Shown piece after piece: positions 1 to 6,447 of a stretch of DNA of 11,636 nt. The translations under genes were made by a program, and so were the position numbers. The DNA comes from Blastococcus sp. (GTDB lineage Bacteria; Actinomycetota; Actinomycetes; Mycobacteriales; Geodermatophilaceae). Each line of letters starts with the position of its first letter. Positions within the stretch are counted from its first letter, which is position 1. Below the pieces are notes generated by a model. The model was not told the origin of the DNA. It did no database searches and worked only from the letters and a program-made list of their open reading frames with translations. The DNA lies in the NCBI GenBank assembly GCA_025963345.1, contig JAOPUS010000023.1, positions 1-11,636 on the forward strand. Reading direction: 5' to 3'.

Positions 1-39
1 GTCGGGAGTGGCCTCGGACTGCGGGTTCGTGGTGGACAC
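1..39 (-). CDS. qcrC: Probable start of qcrC (cytochrome bc1 complex, cytochrome c subunit), cut by window edge
   Basis: Only 13 codons are visible, reading from a GTG at 39-37 to the window edge: MSTTNPQSEATPD. The frame is open and starts 7 bases after the ctaE stop, with a GGGA purine stretch in the gap that could serve as a ribosome binding site. In actinobacteria ctaE is normally followed directly by qcrC, qcrA and qcrB, which encode the bc1 part of the bcc-aa3 respiratory supercomplex. The assignment therefore rests on gene order. The short polar N-terminus shows no diagnostic motif such as the haem-binding CxxCH. Confidence 0.4.
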   Translation of the reverse strand, partial: MSTTNPQSEATPD

Positions 40-46
40 CGGTTCC

Positions 47-673
47 CTAGCGGATCAGGTAGATCGTGGCGAAGAGCCCGACCCACACGACGTCGACGAA
101 GTGCCAGTAGTAGGAGACCACGATGGCCGAGGTCGCCTGGGCCGGCGTGAACCGGCCCATGGTGGATCTGATGAGCAGGAAGACGAAGGCGACGAGGCCT
201 CCGATCACGTGCAGCGCGTGGAAGCCGGTCGTCAGGTAGAAGACCGAGCCGTAGGTCGACGACGAGATCGTCGTGCCGTGCTCTGTCACCAGGATGTGGT
301 ACTCGTTCGCCTGACCGAGGACGAAGATCAGGCCCATCACGAAGGTGATCGTGAACCACCGGCGCAGGCCGTAGACGTTGCCCTGTTCCGCGGCGAACAC
401 GCCGAACTGGCAGGTCACCGACGAGGCGACCAGGATCAGGGTGAACACCACCGCGTAGGGGATGTTCAGCTCCGTCGGCTCCGGTGGCCACCCTTCGGTG
501 GCCCGCGCTCGCGCGGTGAAGTACATGGCGAACAGGCCGGCGAAGAACATCAGCTCACTCGAGAGCCAGATGATCGTGCCGACGCTGACCATGTTCGGTC
601 GGGTCAAGGAGTGCACCCGCGATGTGTCGAAGGTGCTGCTCGCGACGGGGGCCGTTGTCACGAGGGTCATCAT
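47..673 (-). CDS. ctaE: Cytochrome c oxidase subunit III (aa3 type)
   Basis: The 208-residue product is subunit III of the aa3 cytochrome c oxidase, a membrane subunit that stabilises the catalytic subunit I during oxygen reduction and proton pumping. Five hydrophobic helices are visible at about residues 31-53, 71-92, 106-124, 143-169 and 185-206, the short form usual for actinobacteria. Family signatures include SSELMFFAGLFAMYF (38-52, with the conserved glutamate), TGFHALHVIGG (149-159) and the C-terminal YYWHFVDVVW (188-197). There are two adjacent ATG codons, at 673 and 670. Neither has a clear Shine-Dalgarno sequence, so the start is uncertain by one codon. It is the first gene of a minus-strand run that probably continues into qcrC, and it is divergent from the gene at 795 across a 121-bp gap. 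Confidence 0.96.
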   Translation of the reverse strand: MMTLVTTAPVASSTFDTSRVHSLTRPNMVSVGTIIWLSSELMFFAGLFAMYFTARARATEGWPPEPTELNIPYAVVFTLILVASSVTCQFGVFAAEQGNVYGLRRWFTITFVMGLIFVLGQANEYHILVTEHGTTISSSTYGSVFYLTTGFHALHVIGGLVAFVFLLIRSTMGRFTPAQATSAIVVSYYWHFVDVVWVGLFATIYLIR

Positions 674-781
674 GGCATCGGCAGGGGGCCGTCACGACTG
701 CGGGTGCGATGGGCGTGGCGGCAAAGTGATCAGCTCTTTACCGTCGCCGCCGCCTACCGCGGGATCCGGTCGGGCAGCCAC

Positions 782-787
782 TAGGCT
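782..787 (+). promoter_or_regulatory. Putative -10 element of a leaderless promoter
   Basis: TAGGCT fits the actinobacterial -10 consensus TANNNT and lies exactly 7 bases before the GTG at 795. Transcription would then begin at or next to the start codon, giving a leaderless mRNA. No Shine-Dalgarno sequence precedes this GTG, and no convincing -35 hexamer is seen 17-18 bases upstream. The same TANNNT-7-GTG spacing occurs at 4434-4419 on the minus strand and at 8362-8377. Confidence 0.5.
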
Positions 788-794
788 CGGGCGC

Positions 795-1223
795 GTGATC
801 TCCGCCGCCGACACTGCCGTCCCGGCCAGCGTGCTGGTCTACAGCCACCGGTCCGAGACCCGCGACGCCGTGCGGACGGCGGTGGGCCGTCGTCCGGCCG
901 CCGACGTCGGCCCGGTCACCTGGATCGAGTGCGTGACCGGCGACGAGGTCGTCGCCGCCGTCGATGGCGGGGGCATCGATCTGTGCATCCTCGACGGCGA
1001 GGCGCAGCCCGTCGGCGGGCTCGCGCTGGCCCGCCAGCTCGAGGAAGAGGTCGCCGACCGCCCCGCGGTGTGCGTCCTCATCGCCCGTCAGCCCGACCGC
1101 TGGCTGGCGCACTGGTCGCGGGCCGAGGGCACGCTGCCGCTGCCGATCGACCCGCTGACCGCGCCCGCCGTGGTGGCGGACCTGCTGCGCGCACACGCAC
1201 GGCGCCCCGTCGTCCGTCGGTGA
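795..1223 (+). CDS. Receiver-like (pseudo-receiver) protein of unknown function
   Basis: The 142-residue protein has the length and strand/helix rhythm of a response-regulator receiver domain, with no output domain. The third strand ends in IDLCILDGEAQPVGGLALARQL, where D67 sits at the usual phosphoacceptor position and GG at 74-75 matches the loop seen in receivers. Other key residues are missing. The acidic pair after strand 1 is replaced by YSHR (16-19), the Thr/Ser after strand 4 by Ala97, and the conserved Lys of the final strand by Leu116 (TLPLPID). It is therefore probably not a normal phosphorylation switch. The GTG start was chosen because of the TAGGCT element 7 bases upstream; a longer reading from 462 would overlap ctaE. 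Its stop overlaps the trpD start by 4 bases, so the two genes are translationally coupled. Its function is unknown and the receiver-fold call is moderate. Confidence 0.75.
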   Translation: MISAADTAVPASVLVYSHRSETRDAVRTAVGRRPAADVGPVTWIECVTGDEVVAAVDGGGIDLCILDGEAQPVGGLALARQLEEEVADRPAVCVLIARQPDRWLAHWSRAEGTLPLPIDPLTAPAVVADLLRAHARRPVVRR

Positions 1224-2323
1224 ACTCGCACGCAGGGCCCCCGCCGACCTGGCCGGGGCTGCTGAACCGGCTGCTGGGCGGTCAGGACCTCACCTCGGCC
1301 GACACCGCGTGGGCGATGCGTGAGGTGATGACCGGCGAGGCCACGCCGGTGCAGGTCGCCGCCTTCGCCGTCGCTCTCCGCGCGAAGGGCGAGTCGGCCG
1401 ACGAGGTCGCCGGCATGGCGGCGGAGATGCTCGCCCAGGCGACGCCCGTGGATCTGCCGCTCGAGTGCGTCGACATCGTCGGCACCGGGGGCGACGGCGC
1501 CCACACGGTCAACATCTCCTCGATGGCCGCGGTCGTCACCGCGGCGGCAGGGGCGCCCGTCGCCAAGCACGGCGGCCGGGCCGCGTCGTCGTCCTCCGGT
1601 GCCGCGGACGTGCTGGAGGAGCTGGGCATCGCGATCGACCTGCCGGCGCCCGCCGTCGTCCGCTGCGTGCAGGAGGCCGGCATCGGGTTCTTCTTCGCGC
1701 CGGTGTTCCACCCGGGCATGCGCTTCGCCGCCGGCCCGCGGCGGGAGATGGGCATCGCGACCGTCTTCAACTTCCTGGGCCCGCTCACCAACCCGGCGCG
1801 GCCGGTGGCCGCGGCGATCGGCTGTGCCGACCGCCGCATGGCGCCGGTCATGGCCGGCGTGCTGGCCGCCCGCGGCGGTCGCGCCCTCGTCTTCCGTGGG
1901 GACGACGGCCTCGACGAACTGACCACCGCCACCACCTCGTCGGTGTGGGTGGTCCGCGACGGCGAGGTCACGCCCGACCGACTGGACCCAGCGGCGTTGG
2001 GCATCCCGGCGTCGGTTCCCGATGACCTGCGCGGTGGCTCGCCGGCCTTCAACGCCGACGTGTTCCGGCGCGTGCTGGGCGGGGAGAAGGGGCCGGTGCG
2101 CGACGCCGTGCTGCTGAACGCGGGGGCGGCGCTGGCCGCCTTCGACGAGCGGTCGGCCCGGCTGCACGACGCGGTCGGTGCGGGAATGGCGCGTGCCGCT
2201 GCCGCCGTCGACGACGGGCGAGCCGTGGCTCTCCTGGAGCGCTGGGTGCAGGTCAGCCAGCAGAAGGACCTGCTCCTCCCCGACCCTCGCAAGCTCGGGC
2301 CGGGCCCCGGGAGCAGGCCTTAG
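1220..2323 (+). CDS. trpD: Anthranilate phosphoribosyltransferase
   Basis: This enzyme transfers phosphoribose from PRPP to anthranilate, the second committed step of tryptophan synthesis, in the cytoplasm. The 367-residue length is typical. Visible motifs are the PRPP-binding GTGGD (88-92), KHGGRAASSSSG (116-127), MRFAAGPRREMGIATVFNF (167-185) followed by LGPLTNP, and the metal-binding DE pair at 232-233. The usual KHGNR motif reads KHGGR here, so the Asn that contacts anthranilate in characterised family members is Gly119. The GTG start at 1220 overlaps the upstream stop in a GTGA arrangement; longer in-frame starts would run through the preceding gene. No trp leader peptide or attenuator is visible and other trp genes are absent, so the gene appears to be unlinked from the pathway's other genes. 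Its stop overlaps the convergent gene's stop. Confidence 0.96.
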   Translation: MNSHAGPPPTWPGLLNRLLGGQDLTSADTAWAMREVMTGEATPVQVAAFAVALRAKGESADEVAGMAAEMLAQATPVDLPLECVDIVGTGGDGAHTVNISSMAAVVTAAAGAPVAKHGGRAASSSSGAADVLEELGIAIDLPAPAVVRCVQEAGIGFFFAPVFHPGMRFAAGPRREMGIATVFNFLGPLTNPARPVAAAIGCADRRMAPVMAGVLAARGGRALVFRGDDGLDELTTATTSSVWVVRDGEVTPDRLDPAALGIPASVPDDLRGGSPAFNADVFRRVLGGEKGPVRDAVLLNAGAALAAFDERSARLHDAVGAGMARAAAAVDDGRAVALLERWVQVSQQKDLLLPDPRKLGPGPGSRP

Positions 2324-2607
2324 TCGGCGGTGTCGAAGCCGATCGCGAAGGCCGCTTCCAGGTCGTGCCGGGAGTAGGCGCGGAAGGCGATGTGCGTCTC
2401 GGTCTCGAGCACGCCCGGCACCTTGTTGATCCGGCCGGCGATGACCTCGGCGACCTGCTCGAACTCCCGCACCCGCACGATCGCGATCAGGTCGACCTCG
2501 CCGGCGGTGGAGTAGACCTCGCTGACGCCGTCGAGGTCGGCGATGGCGGCCGCGACCTCGGGGATCGAATCGGTGGCGGCATCGATCATCACGATGGCGG
2601 TGATCAC
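2320..2607 (-). CDS. Stand-alone Lrp/AsnC-type ligand-binding (RAM) domain protein
   Basis: The 95-residue protein corresponds to the C-terminal effector-binding domain of Lrp/AsnC regulators, without the N-terminal helix-turn-helix. The beta-alpha-beta-beta-alpha-beta pattern is visible: ITAIVMIDA, a helix at about 13-25, then GVSEVYSTAGEVDLIAIVRV (the characteristic G-x-Y-x-x-x-G-x-x-D segment), a second helix, and ETETHIAFRAY. Such domains usually form ring-shaped oligomers and bind amino acids at subunit interfaces. Without a DNA-binding domain, this one may be a sensor or a partner for a full-length Lrp protein. The GTG start overlaps the stop of the upstream exonuclease gene by 4 bases (GTGA), indicating translational coupling. 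Its TAA stop lies inside the 4-base TTAG shared with the trpD stop on the other strand. The ligand is unknown. Confidence 0.88.
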   Translation of the reverse strand: MITAIVMIDAATDSIPEVAAAIADLDGVSEVYSTAGEVDLIAIVRVREFEQVAEVIAGRINKVPGVLETETHIAFRAYSRHDLEAAFAIGFDTAD

Positions 2608-4421
2608 GCCGGCGAGCCTAGCCGGGCGCGCGTCGCACCGCCCGTCCCCGCCGTCACCCGCTCGGGCCGCGTCCGCGTGCCCAGGGACCGGCCGTCGGCG
2701 AACGGGTCGCGGCCGGTGCGACCGGCCTCCACCCGGGCAAGGAACGCGTTGAACGCCCCGGTGCCCGGCGCCGGGCTGGCCAGCGTCCCGGTGACCTCGA
2801 CCAGCCGCGTGCCCGGCTTCTCCATCCAGCGCAGGATCAGTTCGGTCTCGTCGACGGAGGCGGCCAGTTCGTCGTCCGGACCGGTCGGTGTCTCGGCGGT
2901 CAGCAGCAGCCCGGCGAGGGTCGAGCGCACCGAGGTGGCCTGCGGTGCGCCGCCCGCGGCGACCAGCCGGCCCCGGCGGACGACGGACAGGTGCCACCCG
3001 CCGGCGCCGTCGGGGCGGGCGATGGCCAGTTCGGGCACGGCGGCCAGCGACGCCAGCCGCTGCCGGCGCCGGACCGCGCGAACGAGCACGGCGACCCGGT
3101 CGCGGAGCGTCGCGGCGTCCTCGTACCGTTCCTCGGCGGCCAGCCGGTCCACGCGGGCGAGCAGTGGTGCCACGAGGGCGGAGGGGTCGTGGTCGACCGC
3201 CGCACGGAAGACCGCGGCGACGGCGGCGTACTCGTCCACCGACTGTGCGCCGGTGCACGGCGCCCCGCAGCGGCCCATGTCGGCCAGCGCGCACGCCGTC
3301 CCGGGCACGCGCGGGGAGATCCTGGTCGTGCACTGGCGCAGCGGGAGCGACTCGTGGACGGCGGCGACGGCCGCGTCGGCGGCCCGCCGGTCGGGGAAGG
3401 GGCCCAGGAACACCCCTGTGCCCGGCCGGACCCGCCGGACGACGGACAGCCGCGGGAAGTGCTCGTCGGTCAGGCGCACCCACAGCGCCCGCTCGGGGAA
3501 GCGGGAACGGCGGTTGTACCGCGGCTTGTGCTCGGCGATCAGCCGGAGCTCGCGGACGGCGGCCTCGAGGTCGTGCGCGCACGGGATCGCGTCCACCCGC
3601 TGGGACAGCGCCACCATCTCGGTGATCCGGCTGCGCTGCTCCCCGGCGGAGAAGTAGCTCCGCACCCGGCTGCGCAGGTCGTTCGACGTCCCGACGTAGA
3701 GCGGCTCGTCGCGCGGCCCCCGGAACAGATAGACGCCCGGACCCCGTGGGACCGAGTCGGCCAGGTGCCGCTTGCGCAGCCGCTCCGGATCCACCTGCCG
3801 GGTGAGCCCGGTCAGCTCCTCCAGGGTCGTGATGCCCAGGGGGCCCAGCCGCTCGAAGAGCCCGTGCAGGACGTCGACGGTCGCACGGGCGTCGTCCAGG
3901 GCGCGGTGTGTGGGCGACGTCGTGGCGGAGAAGTAAGGAGCGAGGGTGGCCAGCTTGCAGTTGGGCACCTCGTCGCGGGTCAGCAGCCGGCGGGCCAGGA
4001 CGGCGGTGTCGACGGAAGCCGCCGGTGGCCAGGCCAGGCCGTTCTCCGCGCAGGCCGCCTTGAGGAAGCCGAGGTCGAACGGTGCGTTGTGGGCGACCAG
4101 GACGGCGCCGCGGGCGAACTCGAGGAAGGCCGGCAGCACGGTGCCGATGCGTGGCGCCGCGGCGACCATCATCGAGGTGATGCCGGTCAGGACGCTGATG
4201 TAGGGCGGGATCTCCCGGCCCGGGTCGACCAGGGTCTGGAACTCGCCGAGCACCTGGCCGCCGCGAACCTTCACCGCCCCGATCTCGGTGATCGCGCTGT
4301 CTTTCGGCGACCCGCCGGTGGTCTCGAGGTCGACGACGACGAACGTCACGTCCGCCAAACGCGTGCCGAGCTCCTCGATCGACACCTGTTGGTAGCGGTC
4401 GAGAGCGGTTGAGAAGGGCAC
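2604..4421 (-). CDS. DEDDh exonuclease fused to UvrC-like GIY-YIG region (Rv2191-like)
   Basis: The 605-residue protein begins with a DnaQ-like 3'-5' exonuclease domain (about 25-190). It has an intact DEDDh set: D31 and E33 in DLET, D116 in HNAPFD, H172 and D177 in HRALDD. A GIY-YIG nuclease domain follows (about 222-305), with GVYLF, LYVGTSNDLRSRVRSYF and the acidic E286/E291 before KPRYN. Next come cysteines C364, C377, C385 and C389, spaced 12-7-3 as in the UvrC iron-sulfur region, and a UVR-like helix (about 418-450). The C-terminal RNase H-like nuclease and helix-hairpin-helix domains of true UvrC are absent. It may resemble M. tuberculosis Rv2191, which has this architecture and position. 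A role in DNA repair or processing is inferred. The GTG at 4421 was chosen because TACCGT lies 7 bases upstream and no Shine-Dalgarno sequence is present; a GTG at 4451 is the alternative. The gene is coupled to the downstream AsnC-domain gene. Confidence 0.9.
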   Translation of the reverse strand: MPFSTALDRYQQVSIEELGTRLADVTFVVVDLETTGGSPKDSAITEIGAVKVRGGQVLGEFQTLVDPGREIPPYISVLTGITSMMVAAAPRIGTVLPAFLEFARGAVLVAHNAPFDLGFLKAACAENGLAWPPAASVDTAVLARRLLTRDEVPNCKLATLAPYFSATTSPTHRALDDARATVDVLHGLFERLGPLGITTLEELTGLTRQVDPERLRKRHLADSVPRGPGVYLFRGPRDEPLYVGTSNDLRSRVRSYFSAGEQRSRITEMVALSQRVDAIPCAHDLEAAVRELRLIAEHKPRYNRRSRFPERALWVRLTDEHFPRLSVVRRVRPGTGVFLGPFPDRRAADAAVAAVHESLPLRQCTTRISPRVPGTACALADMGRCGAPCTGAQSVDEYAAVAAVFRAAVDHDPSALVAPLLARVDRLAAEERYEDAATLRDRVAVLVRAVRRRQRLASLAAVPELAIARPDGAGGWHLSVVRRGRLVAAGGAPQATSVRSTLAGLLLTAETPTGPDDELAASVDETELILRWMEKPGTRLVEVTGTLASPAPGTGAFNAFLARVEAGRTGRDPFADGRSLGTRTRPERVTAGTGGATRARLGSPA

Positions 4422-4428
4422 GGATCGG

Positions 4429-4434
4429 ACGGTA
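4429..4434 (-). promoter_or_regulatory. Putative -10 element of a leaderless promoter for the exonuclease gene
   Basis: Read on the minus strand, TACCGT (TANNNT) lies exactly 7 bases before the GTG at 4421-4419, which has no ribosome binding site. This suggests a leaderless transcript. No good -35 match is seen. The rest of the divergent gap (4435-4616) shows a short CGTCCG-CA-CGGACG inverted repeat, but no promoter I can support for the plus-strand gene. Confidence 0.4.
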
Positions 4435-4616
4435 GGTCGGGGTAATGACACTCTTGTGATGCCGCGCCGCGGCCCGGCGTCCGCACGGACGGGTGCAGTA
4501 CGTCGCCCGGGCGGGGGATGAGGGCCACTCACCTGGCGGTTCGGCCGTGATGAGGACACCATCTGTGCCGGTGGGCCGCGCTTGTCGAAGGGCGCCCCGA
4601 ACGTAGAGGTGGTCCG

Positions 4617-6350
4617 ATGTTCGCGCGCTCCCCGTGGCGCACCCGAGGGATGGCGCGTGTGGTCGCCGCGGCGGTCGCCGCGCTCGTCCTGGCCGGCGGC
4701 AGCTCCGCCGCGGCCGCACCCAGCGATCAGCCGGGCGGCACGTCCGGCGTGCTCGACAGCCGGGCCCTGGACCAGCTCCAGCAGCGTGCGGCCGAGGTGC
4801 AGAGCGGGCTGCAGGCGCAGCAGGGCGAGGTGGCCGCGGCCCGCGACGCCCTGACGGAGGCCGAGCAGGCCGTCGCGGACGCGCAGAGGGTCTTCGACGA
4901 CGCCCAGGGCGAGCTCGCCGGCTATCAGAAGGTCGTCGCGCGCTACGCGTCGGCGCTCTACCGGGACGGCGGCGCCCTGACGCCGCTGACCCTGCTGCTC
5001 TCCGGAGGCGACCCCGGCGAGGTGTTGTCAGCGATGAGCTTCCTGGACGTCGTCGACGCCCACGCCGCCGAGGTCATCGGCGCGGCGGAGAAGATGCGGC
5101 AGGCGGCACTGGACCAGCAGCAGCGGGCGAGCGCGGCCCTGGAGCAGGCCCGGGCGCGGAAGGACGAGGTGGCGGCCCGGGTCGCCGAGCTCGAGGCGGC
5201 GGCGGCGGCGGTCACCGCCGAGCTCGACGCGGCCCTGCGTGACGTCGATCGCCAACTGGCCCAGCTCCAGCAGGAACAGGTCGACGTGAACACGCGGACG
5301 GCGGCCAACTGGCTGGCCTATGTGAACCAGATGACCGCGGCCGGGGTCGTCCCCCCGCCGGCGGCCCAGCTGAAGGACGCGCCCGCAGGACTGCCCCCGG
5401 CCATGGTCCCGGTGGCCGCCGCCGGTGGGGGAGCGCAGCGCGGTGCGGCGCAGCTCCCGCGCCAGCCCACGTCGCTGCTGATCCTGCCCGCCGAGACCGT
5501 GGCCGCGGTGACCGCGGCGATGGATGCGCTCGGCAAGCCCTACGCGCCGGGTACCGCCGGCCCGGAGTCCTGGGACTGCGGATCGCTGGTGCAGTCGGTC
5601 TACGGGGCCGCGGGCATCTCGCTCCCGGCGACCCAGGCGGACCTGTTCGCCGTCACGACGCCGGTCGACGCCGCCGACGTGCTCCCCGGCGACCTCGTCT
5701 TCCTCGGCGACGGAGAGTCCGGGCTCGGGCACGTGGGCATCGCCCTGGACCCCAAGACGATGCTCGCCGCCGACGCGCGGGCCGGCGCGGTCGTCGTCCG
5801 CACCCTCCCGGGCGACCAGGTGCTGGGCATCGGCCGGCCCAGCCTGGATCAGCGGGCACCCGTGACCGCGCCGGGTCCCAGTGGCGGCGCCCTCCGCATG
5901 GAGTGCGGCAACACCGTCTACCCGCCGAGCTACGACGGCGCCCGCCAGTGGGGCGGCTATCCCAACGGTCTCATCCCACCCAGTGCCATGTGTCCGCTCG
6001 GGGCGGCCGGCCACTCGCTCCGGTGCGACGCCGCGGCGGCCTACCGCGCGATGTCGGCGGCCTTCGCGACGGCGTTGGGCTCGCCGATCTGCATGACCGA
6101 CTCCTATCGCACGTACGCCAGTCAGGTCCGGCTCTACGGCCAGAAGCCGACCCTGGCCGCGGTCCCCGGCACCAGCAATCACGGCTGGGGGCTGGCCGTC
6201 GACCTCTGCGGAGGCATCGAGAGCTACGGCACCACGCCCTACAACTGGATGAAGGCCAACGCCGGCCGGTTCGGCTTCCTGCACCCGGACTGGGCCGAGC
6301 CCGGCAACGGGCGCGAGGAGCCGTGGCACTGGGAGTACGCGGGGACCTGA
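4617..6350 (+). CDS. Secreted coiled-coil NlpC/P60 and VanY (M15) double-domain peptidoglycan hydrolase
   Basis: The 577-residue precursor has a signal peptide (RVVAAAVAALVLAGG, ending near residue 34) and a long Ala/Gln/Glu-rich coiled coil (about 45-235) like that of RipA-type hydrolases. After a Pro/Ala linker comes an NlpC/P60 domain (about 293-412) with WDCGSL (C321) and GHVGIA (H372). The third catalytic position, His in the sister gene at 7171, is Ala384 here. A VanY/M15B carboxypeptidase domain follows (about 425-577): SYRTYASQ, SNHGWGLAVD with H522 and D529, and EPWHWEY with E568 and H571, so its zinc site is complete. The protein likely trims peptide stems outside the membrane, possibly acting at two bonds. 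GAGGTGG at 4606-4612 supports the ATG start. It sits where Rv2190c lies in M. tuberculosis and is divergent from the exonuclease gene. Confidence 0.92.
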   Translation: MFARSPWRTRGMARVVAAAVAALVLAGGSSAAAAPSDQPGGTSGVLDSRALDQLQQRAAEVQSGLQAQQGEVAAARDALTEAEQAVADAQRVFDDAQGELAGYQKVVARYASALYRDGGALTPLTLLLSGGDPGEVLSAMSFLDVVDAHAAEVIGAAEKMRQAALDQQQRASAALEQARARKDEVAARVAELEAAAAAVTAELDAALRDVDRQLAQLQQEQVDVNTRTAANWLAYVNQMTAAGVVPPPAAQLKDAPAGLPPAMVPVAAAGGGAQRGAAQLPRQPTSLLILPAETVAAVTAAMDALGKPYAPGTAGPESWDCGSLVQSVYGAAGISLPATQADLFAVTTPVDAADVLPGDLVFLGDGESGLGHVGIALDPKTMLAADARAGAVVVRTLPGDQVLGIGRPSLDQRAPVTAPGPSGGALRMECGNTVYPPSYDGARQWGGYPNGLIPPSAMCPLGAAGHSLRCDAAAAYRAMSAAFATALGSPICMTDSYRTYASQVRLYGQKPTLAAVPGTSNHGWGLAVDLCGGIESYGTTPYNWMKANAGRFGFLHPDWAEPGNGREEPWHWEYAGT

Positions 6351-6391
6351 GCCCGACAGCACCTGAGCCGGCAATTCCTGGGCCGGCAACT
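6346..6391 (+). repeat. Three imperfect 15-16 bp tandem repeats at the end of the NlpC-VanY gene
   Basis: Units CCTGAGCCCGACAGCA (6346-6361), CCTGAGCCGGCAATT (6362-6376) and CCTGGGCCGGCAACT (6377-6391) follow each other directly. The gene's TGA stop lies in the first unit. The last two differ at only two positions. Confidence 0.7.
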
Positions 6392-6404
6392 CCGGAATTG
6401 TCGG
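6368..6404 (+). terminator. Hairpin in the gap after the NlpC-VanY gene, terminator-like without a U tract
   Basis: CCGGCAATTCC (6368-6378) pairs with GGAATTGTCGG (6394-6404): 11 base pairs with one G-U wobble and a 15-base loop. No run of T follows, so termination is uncertain. It could instead stabilise the upstream mRNA end or separate expression of the two genes. Confidence 0.45.
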
Positions 6405-6447
6405 TGGCCGCTCCTACCGTGCGGACAACTCACGGAGGAGAGAATCC

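Noticed and set aside
8..784. Long open frame on the plus strand opposite ctaE
   Set aside because: It is antisense to a well-recognised ctaE; the translation is rich in Arg, Asp, Glu, Gly and His with no motif, typical of the reverse reading of GC-rich genes.
462..794. N-terminal extension of the receiver-like protein starting inside ctaE
   Set aside because: It would overlap ctaE by over 200 bases and has no domain content; the GTG at 795 has a -10 element at the right spacing.
929..1219. N-terminal extension of trpD
   Set aside because: It lies in another frame of the receiver-like gene and is Arg-rich, low-complexity protein; TrpD homology begins just after the GTG at 1220.
1200..1260. 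Trp leader peptide or attenuator before trpD
   Set aside because: No run of Trp codons and no paired hairpins; trpD overlaps the preceding gene directly.
1088..2167. Minus-strand open frame opposite trpD
   Set aside because: Antisense shadow of trpD with no recognisable motifs.
2991..4412. Plus-strand open frame opposite the exonuclease gene
   Set aside because: Antisense shadow; the minus strand carries clear DEDDh and GIY-YIG motifs in the same interval.
4422..4616. A second c-di-AMP riboswitch or other RNA element before the NlpC-VanY gene
   Set aside because: The conserved CAGCTAAC/GTAGGCG landmarks are absent, and only a small inverted repeat is present.
5028..6389. Minus-strand open frame opposite the NlpC-VanY gene
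   Set aside because: Antisense shadow; the composition is Arg/Gly/His-rich with no motif.
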